Origin: Gammaproteobacteria bacterium
Lineage (GTDB): Bacteria > Pseudomonadota > Gammaproteobacteria > Steroidobacterales > Steroidobacteraceae
DNA: 64,000 nucleotides
Direction of reading: 5' to 3'
NCBI GenBank assembly: GCA_004297335.1
Contig: SCUD01000078.1
Location: 1-64,000, forward strand
A model generated the notes under the pieces. It searched no databases. It worked only from the letters and a program-made list of their open reading frames with translations, and had not been told where the DNA came from. This document shows positions 16,882-29,410 of the stretch, in pieces (within the stretch, counting starts at the first letter, position 1; each line of letters starts with the position of its first letter). The position numbers were made by a program, and so were the translations under genes.

Positions 16882-17403
16882 TCACCGCGTGACCCCGCCG
16901 GCCGGCGGCGTCCGGCACTGTTCCAGGGCGGCGGCGACACTGCGCCTGCGGATGGCGTCCCGGTCACCGCGAAACCGGAACCGCCTGGCCACTAGCCGCA
17001 GCCGGCCGCGCTGCCGCCAGCCCCAGGCGATCCAGACGGTCCCGACGGGCTTGCCAGGCGTGGCTCCGCCGGGGCCGGCGATCCCGGTCACCGCGATGGC
17101 GCAGGTCGCCGCCGGGGTCCGCAGCGCCCCGCGCGCCATCGCCAGCGCAACCGCCCGGCTGACGGCCCCATTCCGGGCCAGCAGCCGCTCGCCGACCCCC
17201 AGCAGGTCGCGCTTGGCCGCGTTGGAATAGGTGACCCAGCCGCGATCGAAGTAATCCGAGCTGCCCGGCAGGTCGGTCAGGCACTTGGCCAGCAACCCGC
17301 CGGTGCAGGACTCGGCCGTCACCAGCCGGGCCCCATCGCGGCGCAACTGCCGGGCGACCCGACCGGCCAGTCGCTGCAACCGTGCATCGTCCGGCCCGGA
17401 CAT
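16882..17403 (-). CDS. pncC: Nicotinamide-nucleotide amidohydrolase (CinA C-terminal family)
   Basis: Deamidates NMN to nicotinic acid mononucleotide in the pyridine nucleotide cycle. The 173-residue stand-alone CinA C-terminal domain has TAESCTGGLLA, SSDYFDRGWVTYSNAAK and VTGIAGPGGATPGKPVGTVW. The lone-domain form next to recA is the E. coli ygaD/pncC arrangement. ATG 17403 lies six bases after the stop of the enoyl-CoA isomerase-like gene, so the two may be co-transcribed. NAD metabolism genes nadC and nadE are elsewhere in the window. Confidence 0.93.
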   Translation of the reverse strand: MSGPDDARLQRLAGRVARQLRRDGARLVTAESCTGGLLAKCLTDLPGSSDYFDRGWVTYSNAAKRDLLGVGERLLARNGAVSRAVALAMARGALRTPAATCAIAVTGIAGPGGATPGKPVGTVWIAWGWRQRGRLRLVARRFRFRGDRDAIRRRSVAAALEQCRTPPAGGVTR

Positions 17404-17409
17404 TCGACT

Positions 17410-18174
17410 TCACCCGAGGCGCGAGAAGTCTGGCGCACGCTTCTCCAGCAGGGCGTTGATGGCCTCGCGCGCCTCGGCCGTGGCCAGCCGGGCAGCAAAC
17501 ACCTCAGTCTCCCGGCGCATGACCTCGACGATCGGCACACCCCGCCCCACGCGCAGCAGGCGGCGGGATTCGCGTACCGCCCCGGCCGGCAGCGCCGCCA
17601 GCGCCGCCGCCGCCTCGGCAGCCTGCGCCGCCAGGCGCTCCACCGGCACGACCGCATTGGCGATCCCCATCGCCACGGCCTCGGCCGGCGTGATCGGCCG
17701 CCCGAGCACCAGCTTCTCGAAGGAACGCGCATGGCCCGCCAGCCGCGGTAACAGGGCGCTCGAACCGAACTCCGGTACCAGGCCGAGCTGCACGAAGGGT
17801 GTGGACAGCCGCGCGTCGTCCGCCAGATAGACCAGGTCGCAGTGCAGCAGGATCGTCACGCCGATGCCGATGGCCAAGCCCCCGACCGCCGCGACGATCG
17901 GTTTGGTGAATCCCGCAAAGGTATTGATGAACTGCCAGACCGGCGCGCCGGGCTCGGAAAAGGCGCCGCCCAGGAAGTCCCGCAGGTCGTTGCCGGCGGT
18001 GAAATTGCCGCCGGCGCCGGTGAGCACGACGACCCGCACAGCGGGGTCGGCTTCGGCCGCGGCCAGGTGCTGGCTCAGCGCCGCGTACATCGCGGTGGTC
18101 AGGGCGTTCTTCTTCTCGGGACGGTCGAAGCAGAGCGTGAGGATGCCACGCTCGCAATGATGGCCGATGTTCAT
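17410..18174 (-). CDS. Crotonase-family enoyl-CoA hydratase/isomerase, isomerase-like
   Basis: A 254-residue crotonase-fold protein. The oxyanion-hole segment is GNFTAGNDLRDF, and a second glycine-rich segment is GLAIGIGVTILLHCDL. The segment TPFVQLGLVPEFGSSALLPRL places a Glu where delta3,delta2-enoyl-CoA isomerases of the ECI2 type have their catalytic Glu (PEGCSS), rather than the paired Glu of classic hydratases. It therefore probably shifts double bonds in fatty acyl-CoA oxidation, though this is inferred from one motif. ATG 18174 follows GGGAGTC. It is upstream of pncC on the same strand. Confidence 0.82.
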   Translation of the reverse strand: MNIGHHCERGILTLCFDRPEKKNALTTAMYAALSQHLAAAEADPAVRVVVLTGAGGNFTAGNDLRDFLGGAFSEPGAPVWQFINTFAGFTKPIVAAVGGLAIGIGVTILLHCDLVYLADDARLSTPFVQLGLVPEFGSSALLPRLAGHARSFEKLVLGRPITPAEAVAMGIANAVVPVERLAAQAAEAAAALAALPAGAVRESRRLLRVGRGVPIVEVMRRETEVFAARLATAEAREAINALLEKRAPDFSRLG

Positions 18175-18231
18175 GGGTTGCGGTGACTCCCTGGCTGATT
18201 CCCGGGCGGAATTTCCATCCGGCTCCAGTGG

Positions 18232-18666
18232 CTACAGTGCCACATTTGACCACTGCGGTCGCCCCCAGTGCGACTGGAAATCAAACGACAGTTGGCGGTG
18301 ATGCCTGATCGCCAGCAGATAGAGATTCGCGTCGATCTGTGCGTACAGCATCAGGTAGTGGTCGAGAATGTATTCGCGCAGCGCTTCCGGGTCCGGCGTC
18401 AGCGCCAATAACTTTGCTCGCAGTGCTTCCGTAGCGTTCGTGGTTTCGACAGAGCGAGCTGCTTTCGCCAGGAACGGTCGTCCGATACCGGGAAATCGTT
18501 CGAGGTTCGGAATCACGGTGTCCAGTAACTCATCGAGCAGCGTGTCGTACGCCTGGGGCGCCTCTGCTTCGGTCAGATAGCGCTCGATGTCAGCGAGATT
18601 GCGCTCGAAGTTCGCAGTGAGCCGGACGGTGAGCCTGGCAGCGGGCTTCCTCGCCAAGGGGACCAC
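18232..18666 (-). CDS. RelE/ParE-family toxin
   Basis: A 144-residue product (from GTG 18666) with the ParE-type core: RLTVRLTANFERNLADIERYL, then EAPQAYDTLLDELLDTVIPNLERFPGIGRPFL and a C-terminal strand pair YILDHYLMLYAQIDANLYLLAIRHHRQLSF. It is longer than typical ParE proteins (about 100 residues), with an extra segment around ETTNATEALRAKLLALTPD. GTG 18666 has AGGA eight bases upstream and lies 10 bases after the antitoxin stop. ParE proteins poison gyrase and RelE proteins cut mRNA; which applies here is unknown. It is paired with the Phd-type gene upstream. Confidence 0.8.
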   Translation of the reverse strand: MVPLARKPAARLTVRLTANFERNLADIERYLTEAEAPQAYDTLLDELLDTVIPNLERFPGIGRPFLAKAARSVETTNATEALRAKLLALTPDPEALREYILDHYLMLYAQIDANLYLLAIRHHRQLSFDFQSHWGRPQWSNVAL

Positions 18667-18676
18667 CCCGACCGTC

Positions 18677-18967
18677 CTACGCGCTGCGATGGCGCCTGAT
18701 GGACTGAATGACGCCGCGGGCATCCTTCACGCGGCGGGCGGCGACATCATCAATCCCCCTGCCCGCCTCATCGATCAACAGCAAGTGAATGCGTTCGCGC
18801 TCCAGCCGATGGTAATGATCCAGTCGCTTCGCGTCGATCAGCGCCACGTAGCTCTGGCCGTTCCTGGTGATGATCTTCTCGGCGCCAGCCTTGACCTCCT
18901 CCGCCAGCTCCGAGAAATTGGCGCGGGCCTGCGACAGCGGAATAACGTCGTTCGCGGAAATTCCCAT
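18677..18967 (-). CDS. Phd/YefM-family antitoxin
   Basis: A 96-residue protein whose N-terminus (NDVIPLSQARANFSELAEEVK) and following KIITRNGQSYVALIDAKRLDHY are the Phd/YefM DNA-binding fold. The C-terminal third (about 60-96), rich in Arg and Asp, is the expected toxin-neutralising part. ATG 18967 has a perfect AGGAGG six bases upstream. It is first in the pair with the ParE-type toxin. The upstream 18968-19118 region contains a TATCAT -10-like box on the minus strand (19028-19023), but I see no clear palindromic operator. It is divergent from mutS. Confidence 0.87.
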   Translation of the reverse strand: MGISANDVIPLSQARANFSELAEEVKAGAEKIITRNGQSYVALIDAKRLDHYHRLERERIHLLLIDEAGRGIDDVAARRVKDARGVIQSIRRHRSA

Positions 18968-19042
18968 TGCCGGCCTCCTGGCGGGAAAAATAACAGCGCT
19001 TAATATGTACGCAACCCTGCACATGATACGCGCGTCCCGGAA

Positions 19043-19077
19043 GAAGGGGAAGTGAGTGAATGCGTGTCCCCACCTTC
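19043..19077. repeat. Imperfect inverted repeat GAAGGGGA...TCCCC-ac-CTTC
   Basis: Arms GAAGGGGA (19043-19050) and TCCCCACCTTC (19067-19077), with a two-base bulge and a 16-base loop, upstream of mutS. The core AAGGGGA/TCCCC also forms the terminator at 31226-31252. The sequence recalls short GGGGA/TCCCC intergenic repeats seen in some gammaproteobacteria, but two copies are too few to define a family. Confidence 0.4.
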
Positions 19078-19118
19078 GGCGGGTGAGCGGCCGGCATCAT
19101 TGCTAGACTTCGCCGGCC

Positions 19119-21704
19119 ATGCCGCCGCTGCCGCCCACCCCGCCCGCGACCCGGCCCCTGTTCGAGGGCGAGGCCGCGCATACGCCGATGATGCAGCAGT
19201 ACCTGCGGATCAAGGCCGGGAACCCCGATGTGCTGCTGCTGTACCGGATGGGCGACTTCTACGAACTCTTCTACGACGATGCACGCCGCGCCGCGCGCCT
19301 GCTCGACATCGTGCTCACCCAGCGCGGCGAATCAGCCGGCGCACCGATCCCGATGGCCGGCGTGCCGGTCGAGAAGCTCGACACCTACCTCGCCCGGCTG
19401 GTGCGGCTCGGGGAGTCGGTCGCGGTCTGCGAGCAGGTCGGCGAGGTCGGCAAGGGCAAGGGACCGGTCGAGCGCGCGGTCGTGCGCATCGTCACGCCCG
19501 GCACCATTACCGACGATGCGCTGCTCGAGGAACGCCGGGAGACGCTGCTCGCCGCCGTCACGACCGACGGCGCAGCCTTCGGGCTCGCCTGGATCGACCT
19601 GGCAGCCGGGAGGTTCAGCGTGCTCGAGGCCGAGGGCGCCGCGGCGCTCGCCGCGGAACTGGACCGCCTGCGCCCGGCCGAACTGCTGCACCCGGAAGGC
19701 GCGGCACCGGCGTGGAGCAGCCCGGGCCTGCGCGAGCGTCCGCCCTGGCACTTCGAGCAGGCCGCGGCGCGGCGCGCGCTGACCGCGCAATTCGGCACCC
19801 GCGATCTGGCCGGCTTCGGCTGCGAGGAACTGGGCCCGGCGCTCGGCGCTGCCGGGGCCCTGCTGCAGTACCTGCGCGATACCCAGCGTTCTGCGCTGCC
19901 CCACCTGACCGGCCTGGTGCGCGAGGAGCGCGACCAGGCCCTGGCGCTGGATCCGGCCACGCGGCGCAATCTCGAGCTCGATCGCAGCCTGGCCGGCCGC
20001 GACGAACACACGCTCGCCGGCGTCATCGACCACACCGCGACGGCGATGGGCGCACGCGAACTGCGGCGCTGGATCGGGCGCCCGCTGCGCGACCACCCGG
20101 TGCTGCACCAGCGCTACCGCGCAGTCGCCGCGCTGATCGAGGCCAGCCGTGCGGCGGCCCTGCACGAACTGCTGCGCCCGGTAGGCGACGTCGAGCGCGT
20201 GCTCGCGCGTATTGCGCTGCGGAGCGCGCGCCCGCGCGACCTGGCGATGCTGCGCGAGGCGCTCGGCATGCTGCCGGCACTGCACGCGGCACTGGCTGGC
20301 CTCGAGTCCGACCTGCTCGCGGCCGCTGGCGCCGCGCTCGCGCCCCGGCCGGCGCTGCAGCAGCTGCTCGGGCAGGCGCTCGCCGCCTCGCCGCCGCAAC
20401 TGCTGCGCGATGGCGGCGTCATCGCCGCGGGCTTCGATGCGCTGCTCGACGAACTGCGGGCGCTCGCCGCCGGCAGTGACCGCAGCCTGCTCGAGCTCGA
20501 GGAACGCGAGCGCCGGCGGACGGGCATTGCGCAGCTCCGCCTCGGCTACAACCGCGTGCACGGCTACTACATCGAGCTGCCGCGCAGCCAGGCCGAGCGC
20601 GCGCCCGCGGAGTATCACCGGCGCCAGACGGTCAAGAACTCCGAGCGCTACATCACGCCGGAGCTGCGCGAATTCGAGCAGCGCGTGCTCGGCGCGCGCG
20701 ACCGCGCACTGGCGCGCGAGCGTGAACTCTATGACACGCTGCTCGATCGCCTGACTGCGGAGCTGCCGGATTTGCAGCGCCTGGCGGGGGCGCTCGCCAG
20801 CACCGACGTGTTCGCCAACCTCGCCGAGCGCGCGGTCACGCTCGGCTACGTCGAGCCCGAGCTCGGCGACGAGCCGGGCCTGATGATCGAGGCCGGCCGC
20901 CACCCGGTGGTCGAGCGCGTCCTCGACGAGCCCTTCGTCCCGAACGATCTCGAGCTGCGCGACGGCCGGCGCATGCTGGTCATCACCGGCCCGAACATGG
21001 GCGGCAAGTCCACGTACATGCGCCAGGCAGCGCTGATCCTCGTGCTCGCCTCGATCGGCAGCTTCGTGCCGGCCGCACGCGCAGTGATCGGCCCCTTCGA
21101 CCGCATCTTCACCCGCATCGGCGCCTCCGACGACCTCGCCGGCGGGCGCTCCACGTTCATGGTCGAGATGACCGAGGCCGCGGTGATCCTCAATTCCGCC
21201 ACCGAGCGCAGCCTCGTGCTGATGGACGAGATCGGCCGCGGCACCAGCACCTACGATGGCCTCGCACTCGCACAGGCCTGCGCCAGCCACATCGCGCGCC
21301 GCCTGCGCGCGTTCACGCTGTTCGCGACCCACTACTTCGAGCTGACCACGCTCGCGACCGAATTGCCCGAGGTCGACAACGTGCATCTCGACGCCGCCGA
21401 GCACCACGATGGCATCGTGTTCCTGCACGCCGTACGGCCCGGCCCCGCGAGCCGCAGCTATGGCCTGCAGGTGGCACAGAAGGCCGGCGTACCGCGCGAG
21501 GTCATTGCGAGCGCGCGGCTGGCCCTGGAAAAGCTGGAGCGCCGGCAACCGGCCGTTGCGGCGGATGACCCGCAGGCCGCCCTGCCCCTCACACCGGCGG
21601 CGCGGCCGGAGGCCGCGCTCGAACTGCTGCGCGCGCTCGACCCGGACCGGCTGACGCCGCGCGAAGCACTGCAGGCGCTCTACGAGCTGAAATCGCAGCT
21701 CTGA
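19119..21704 (+). CDS. mutS: DNA mismatch repair ATPase MutS
   Basis: Recognises base mismatches and starts methyl-directed repair. The 861-residue protein has the N-terminal mismatch-binding domain with the Phe-X-Glu motif in [11 protein letters not shown]. Connector, core and clamp domains follow, then an ABC-type ATPase with Walker [10 protein letters not shown] (about 625), an ST(F/Y)M signature ([10 protein letters not shown]), Walker [17 protein letters not shown] and the [11 protein letters not shown] switch. The start ATG 19119 is a few residues upstream of the conserved HTPMMQQYL. It is divergent from the Phd/ParE pair and convergent with the aspS operon. Confidence 0.98.
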   Translation: MPPLPPTPPATRPLFEGEAAHTPMMQQYLRIKAGNPDVLLLYRMGDFYELFYDDARRAARLLDIVLTQRGESAGAPIPMAGVPVEKLDTYLARLVRLGESVAVCEQVGEVGKGKGPVERAVVRIVTPGTITDDALLEERRETLLAAVTTDGAAFGLAWIDLAAGRFSVLEAEGAAALAAELDRLRPAELLHPEGAAPAWSSPGLRERPPWHFEQAAARRALTAQFGTRDLAGFGCEELGPALGAAGALLQYLRDTQRSALPHLTGLVREERDQALALDPATRRNLELDRSLAGRDEHTLAGVIDHTATAMGARELRRWIGRPLRDHPVLHQRYRAVAALIEASRAAALHELLRPVGDVERVLARIALRSARPRDLAMLREALGMLPALHAALAGLESDLLAAAGAALAPRPALQQLLGQALAASPPQLLRDGGVIAAGFDALLDELRALAAGSDRSLLELEERERRRTGIAQLRLGYNRVHGYYIELPRSQAERAPAEYHRRQTVKNSERYITPELREFEQRVLGARDRALARERELYDTLLDRLTAELPDLQRLAGALASTDVFANLAERAVTLGYVEPELGDEPGLMIEAGRHPVVERVLDEPFVPNDLELRDGRRMLVITGPNMGGKSTYMRQAALILVLASIGSFVPAARAVIGPFDRIFTRIGASDDLAGGRSTFMVEMTEAAVILNSATERSLVLMDEIGRGTSTYDGLALAQACASHIARRLRAFTLFATHYFELTTLATELPEVDNVHLDAAEHHDGIVFLHAVRPGPASRSYGLQVAQKAGVPREVIASARLALEKLERRQPAVAADDPQAALPLTPAARPEAALELLRALDPDRLTPREALQALYELKSQL

Positions 21705-21723
21705 AAAAGGGACGTTGCCCAGT

Positions 21724-22353
21724 TCAGAGGTGCCCGGAATCGAGGAACCGGATGACCGCGCCGGCGACCTCCGCCGACAGCAACATGCCGAGGTGGCTGA
21801 CATCGAAGACGGCCTGGTCCTGCAGCCCCGGGATACCGGTCTCGTCGACTGCCACCGTGCCGTCGTTCGGTACCGGCAGCTCGGCGAGCATCCGGCCCAT
21901 GCCGACCGAGCGGGAACCGGCGATGACACCGAGCTGCTGTGGCCCGCGCCACACCGGCTGGCGCTCCCGCGTCAGTTCGTTCGTGGCGAGACTGCCGAGC
22001 AGCTGCGGGCCGACTGCCCAGGACGCGACCGCGCGTGCGGCGCGCGAGCCACGCACCGGCGAGCCGAGCAGCACGACCCGCCCGTCCGGCAGCCGTCTTT
22101 CCCGCTCGAAGGCCGCGAGGATCACGAGGCCGCCCAGGCTGTGACCGAGCAGATGCGCCGGGCCGGCGCCGAAGCCGCGCAGCTCCTCGGCGAGCGCGGC
22201 TGCCGCCTCACCGAGGCTGGCGCGCGTCGACGGATAGCGGAACAGGCGCGGTACGAAGCCGGCCCGTGCGAGCCGGCCGCGCAAGGTGAAGGTTTCCAGC
22301 CCGCTCATCCACAGGCCGTGCACGACGATGACCGGGATCCCCCGGGCGGCCAA
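21724..22353 (-). CDS. Alpha/beta hydrolase, esterase/lipase-like
   Basis: A 209-residue alpha/beta-hydrolase fold protein with oxyanion segment VIVVHGLWMSGLE, nucleophile elbow GHSLGG, Asp candidates in VPNDGTVAVDET, and His in VSHLGML, an arrangement typical of small esterases. The start is TTG 22353, three bases after the aspS stop, with GGGGAGTGA as a ribosome-binding site inside aspS; no ATG or GTG upstream of the core fits. The substrate is unknown. It is the last gene of the run clpB-fmdB-DUF502-aspS and convergent with mutS, with 19 bases between stops. Confidence 0.83.
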   Translation of the reverse strand: MAARGIPVIVVHGLWMSGLETFTLRGRLARAGFVPRLFRYPSTRASLGEAAAALAEELRGFGAGPAHLLGHSLGGLVILAAFERERRLPDGRVVLLGSPVRGSRAARAVASWAVGPQLLGSLATNELTRERQPVWRGPQQLGVIAGSRSVGMGRMLAELPVPNDGTVAVDETGIPGLQDQAVFDVSHLGMLLSAEVAGAVIRFLDSGHL

Positions 22354-22356
22354 CAG

Positions 22357-24135
<1,779 letters not shown>

Positions 24136-24152
24136 GGACCAGGCTCGCGCTG

Positions 24153-24836
24153 CTACGTTTCCGGGCTGACCAGCGGCAAGCCCATTTCCGGGCTCCAGGC
24201 CGGGGTCACGACCCCGAGAGTCAGGATCACGCGCATCGCCTCGTCCACGCTCATCTCGAGCACGATGGCGTCCTCGCGCGGAACCATGATGATGAAGCCG
24301 CTGGTCGGGTTGGGCGTCGTCGGCACGAAGACCGCAACCAGATCCTGCCCGGTGCGATGGCTGGGCTCCGGGTTCGCGTTGCCGGTCTGGAAGCCAAGCA
24401 CCCACATGCCGTGGCGCGGATACTGGACCAGCAGCACGCGCTTGAATGCATTCCCCTTGTCGGACAGCACGGTCTCGGTAAAGGTCTTGGTGCCGCCATA
24501 GATCGCGCGCACGAACGGGATGCGCTGAACCAGATCCTCCGACCACCGCAGCAGCCGGCGGCCGGCAAGATTGGTCGCGGCAAGGCCCGTCGTGATCAAC
24601 ACGACAAGCGCCAGCAGCAGTCCGAGTCCCGGGATCCCGAAACCGAGCAGCGCCTCCGGCCGCCAGCGCTCCGGCACCAGCAGCAGCGTGCGGTCCATCA
24701 GGCCCACGAGGGTCTGTACTACGAAAACGGTCACGAAGATCGGAATCCAGACCAGCAGGCCGGCGATCAGGTAACGCCGCAGCCGCTGGGCCCAGGTCAC
24801 CACGCTCGGGCCTTCTGCAGGTTCAGCGCCGGACAC
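24153..24836 (-). CDS. DUF502 family inner-membrane protein
   Basis: A 227-residue membrane protein of the DUF502 family, function unknown. Two strong membrane helices are seen: [19 protein letters not shown] (about 21-42) and [19 protein letters not shown] (about 67-88). They are followed by the family signatures [29 protein letters not shown] and [13 protein letters not shown]. The start GTG 24836 is four bases after the fmdB stop. The family is regularly found between fmdB and aspS. The conserved soluble part probably faces the cytoplasm, which is an inference from the charge of the flanks. Confidence 0.88.
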   Translation of the reverse strand: MSGAEPAEGPSVVTWAQRLRRYLIAGLLVWIPIFVTVFVVQTLVGLMDRTLLLVPERWRPEALLGFGIPGLGLLLALVVLITTGLAATNLAGRRLLRWSEDLVQRIPFVRAIYGGTKTFTETVLSDKGNAFKRVLLVQYPRHGMWVLGFQTGNANPEPSHRTGQDLVAVFVPTTPNPTSGFIIMVPREDAIVLEMSVDEAMRVILTLGVVTPAWSPEMGLPLVSPET

Positions 24837-24840
24837 GGAG

Positions 24841-25230
24841 CTACCGGCGCGGGCGGCGGCGCGCCGCTGCCCGGCTGCGCGTAGGCCGCTTGGCGGCCGG
24901 TGTCGGGCTGGCGGCGGCTGGCTTGGCTGCTTCGGCAGGTTTCGCCGGAGTCGCCGTGTCGGCCGGCTTGGCGGCGGTCGCAGCCGGTTCCTTCGCGGGT
25001 TCGGCCGCGGGCTCCTTGTCGCCGGCCAGATTGCGCTTGCGCTCCTCGCCAGCCTTGAAGTCGGTCTCGTACCAGCCGCTGCCCTTCAGCCGGAATACCG
25101 GTGCTGAAACCAGCCGGCGCAGGGTATTGCGCCCGCAGCCCGGGCACTTGCGCAATGGCCGGGCAGAAACCTTCTGCAATTCCTCATGGTGGTGCCCGCA
25201 ACCCGAGCACTGGTATTCGTAGAACGGCAT
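24841..25230 (-). CDS. FmdB-type zinc ribbon protein with Ala/Lys/Pro-rich tail
   Basis: The N-terminal 45 residues form an FmdB zinc ribbon (MPFYEYQCSGCG ... KCPGCGRNTLRRL) with two CxxC pairs. The segment VSAPVFRLKGSGWYETDFK is the second conserved family element. Residues 75-129 are a low-complexity Ala/Pro/Lys/Arg tail (EPAKEPAATAAKPADTATPAKP-like), probably disordered and basic at the end. The function is not established; members are annotated as putative regulators. It starts five bases after the clpB stop, so it belongs to the same transcript. Confidence 0.88.
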   Translation of the reverse strand: MPFYEYQCSGCGHHHEELQKVSARPLRKCPGCGRNTLRRLVSAPVFRLKGSGWYETDFKAGEERKRNLAGDKEPAAEPAKEPAATAAKPADTATPAKPAEAAKPAAASPTPAAKRPTRSRAAARRRPRR

Positions 25231-25234
25231 GCGG

Positions 25235-27808
<2,574 letters not shown>

Positions 27809-27841
27809 GAATCGGCTCCCGGGTTGGGCAATGCCCGTTCG

Positions 27842-27867
27842 ATGAGGCCGGCAGGGCCGGAATTCAA
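27842..27867 (-). promoter_or_regulatory. Candidate sigma-32 (heat-shock) promoter of clpB
   Basis: On the minus strand TTGAA (27867-27863), a 15-base spacer and CCTCAT (27847-27842) approximate the sigma-32 pattern CTTGAA-N13-17-CCCCAT. The -35 overlaps the last codon and stop of the upstream ZIP gene. The predicted start is near 27835, giving a leader of about 27 bases. Confidence 0.4.
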
Positions 27868-28643
27868 TGCGCGAAGGCGTGCGAGCCCGCGATCACCAGG
27901 ATGCCGAGGGCAATCAGCACGACCTGTTCGACGGAGGTCCGCGCGTCCACGCGCCGGTGCAGGCCGGGGATCAGGTCGGCGACCGCGATGTACAGGAAGC
28001 TCGCGGCCGCGATCGCCAGTGCATAGGGCAGCACCTCGAGGGCCGCAGCCAGCAGGAACCAGGCCACGACCGCACCGAGTACCGAGCTCAGGCTGACCAG
28101 GATGTTGAGGACCAGCGCCCGCCGCCGCCCCATGCCGCCGTGCAGCAGGATGGCCAGGTCTCCAATCTCCTGCGGGATCTCGTGGGTGAATACCGCAATC
28201 GCGGTGACCACGCCGAGATGCGGGTCGGTCAGGAAGGCCGCCGCGATCAGCACGCCGTCGAGCGCATTGTGGAAGGCGTCGCCCCACAGGATCAGGTGGG
28301 CCGACGCGCGCGCGCGGTGCTGGTCGGTCGGCGCATGCGCCTCGCAGGGGTCGGCGTGGCAGTGCCGCCAGAGCACCAGCTTCTCGAGCACGAAGAAGAC
28401 GATGATGCCGGCCGCCAGCGCAATTCCGATCCCGTGCGTGCCCTCGGGACCCGCACCGGCGATCGCATGCGGCAGCAGCGCGAGCAGCGCGGCGCCGAGC
28501 AGCGCACCGGTCGCGAAACTGATCAGGTGCGGCACCAGCTGGTCGCGGCGCGACTCGGGCAGCAGCAGGAAGCCGCCGGCCAGCAGGGCACTCAGCACCC
28601 CGCCACCAGCGGTCAGGACCAGGAGCAGCGCCAGGGTGGACAT
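27864..28643 (-). CDS. ZIP-family divalent metal transporter
   Basis: A 259-residue inner-membrane protein with about eight helices. The metal-binding helices IV and V carry [10 protein letters not shown] and HEIPQEIGD, the ZIP signature, so it probably imports zinc or another divalent metal. The loop between helices III and IV is rich in His and Cys ([18 protein letters not shown]), a common ZIP metal-sensing or sequestering segment. It resembles the SLC39/GufA-like group. Start ATG 28643. It lies between pgeF and clpB on the same strand, with small gaps. Confidence 0.9.
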   Translation of the reverse strand: MSTLALLLVLTAGGGVLSALLAGGFLLLPESRRDQLVPHLISFATGALLGAALLALLPHAIAGAGPEGTHGIGIALAAGIIVFFVLEKLVLWRHCHADPCEAHAPTDQHRARASAHLILWGDAFHNALDGVLIAAAFLTDPHLGVVTAIAVFTHEIPQEIGDLAILLHGGMGRRRALVLNILVSLSSVLGAVVAWFLLAAALEVLPYALAIAAASFLYIAVADLIPGLHRRVDARTSVEQVVLIALGILVIAGSHAFAH

Positions 28644-28672
28644 CGCGACAGCCTACACCACGGTCCCGGCGC

Positions 28673-29410
28673 TCATTCCATCCAGATCAGCGAGGCCATG
28701 CGGCCGGTGGTCTGGTCACGGCGGTAGGAATAGAAGCGCTGCCGGTCCCGGTAGGTACAGAGTCCCCCTCCGGAGACCGCGGTGACGCCGCAGGCTGCCA
28801 GCCGCCGCCGGGCCAGGCCATAGAGATCGACCAGCCAGCGGTCCGGTCCCTGCGGCCGGCACTCGGCCGCCGCGGCGGGATCCACCGCGACGAAGGCCTC
28901 GCGCACCTCGGGTCCGACTTCGAAGGACTGCGGCCCGATCGCCGGCCCGAGCCAGGCGACGAGACCACCCGGGTCGCCGCCGAGAGTCCGTACGGTGGCC
29001 TCCAGCACGCCGTCAGCCAGGCCGCGCCAGCCCGCGTGGGCGACGCCCACCCGGTCGCCGGCCCGACCCGCGAAGAACACCGGCAGGCAGTCGGCGGTCA
29101 GCACGGCACAGACCCGGCCGGGCTCCAGGGTCACCGAGGCATCGGCCGCTGGCTGCTCCTGCTCTCCGGCGATGGCCACCACCGTGCCGTGGACCTGACG
29201 CAGCCAGCAGGGCTCTGATGGCAGCGCAAGCGCAGCGCGGATCCGCCGGCGGTTCCCGGCCACCGCGTCCGGATCGTCGCCGACGTGATCGGCCAGGTTG
29301 AGGCTGGCCCAACTGCCACGGCTCGCGCCGCCGGCACGCGTCGTGACGACCGCCCGGACCCCGGGGGGTACCGGCCATTCTGGCCACAGGTACCGCAGTT
29401 CGCCTGTCAT
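28673..29410 (-). CDS. pgeF: Peptidoglycan editing factor PgeF (YfiH, laccase-domain protein)
   Basis: Cytosolic zinc enzyme of the multicopper-polyphenol-oxidase-like (DUF152) family. The E. coli protein removes wrongly incorporated serine from UDP-MurNAc precursors, and mammalian relatives act on purine nucleosides. The His/Cys metal ligands are visible in RQVHGT, LTADCLPV and GVAHAGWRGLADG. N-terminal VTTRAGG and C-terminal RFYSYRRDQTTGRMASLIW are also family features. At 245 residues it has normal length. Its ATG overlaps the rluD stop (ATGA, 29407-29410), so the two are translationally coupled, as in many gammaproteobacteria. Confidence 0.92.
   Translation of the reverse strand: MTGELRYLWPEWPVPPGVRAVVTTRAGGASRGSWASLNLADHVGDDPDAVAGNRRRIRAALALPSEPCWLRQVHGTVVAIAGEQEQPAADASVTLEPGRVCAVLTADCLPVFFAGRAGDRVGVAHAGWRGLADGVLEATVRTLGGDPGGLVAWLGPAIGPQSFEVGPEVREAFVAVDPAAAAECRPQGPDRWLVDLYGLARRRLAACGVTAVSGGGLCTYRDRQRFYSYRRDQTTGRMASLIWME

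Noticed and set aside
18998-19031. Repeated TACGC motifs as an operator for the Phd/ParE pair
   Set aside because: AATATGTACGC and ACATGATACGC agree only at a few positions, and the dyad is too weak to call.
19332-21929. An 865-codon frame antisense to mutS
   Set aside because: Antisense shadow of a highly conserved gene; no start context and no recognisable protein motif.
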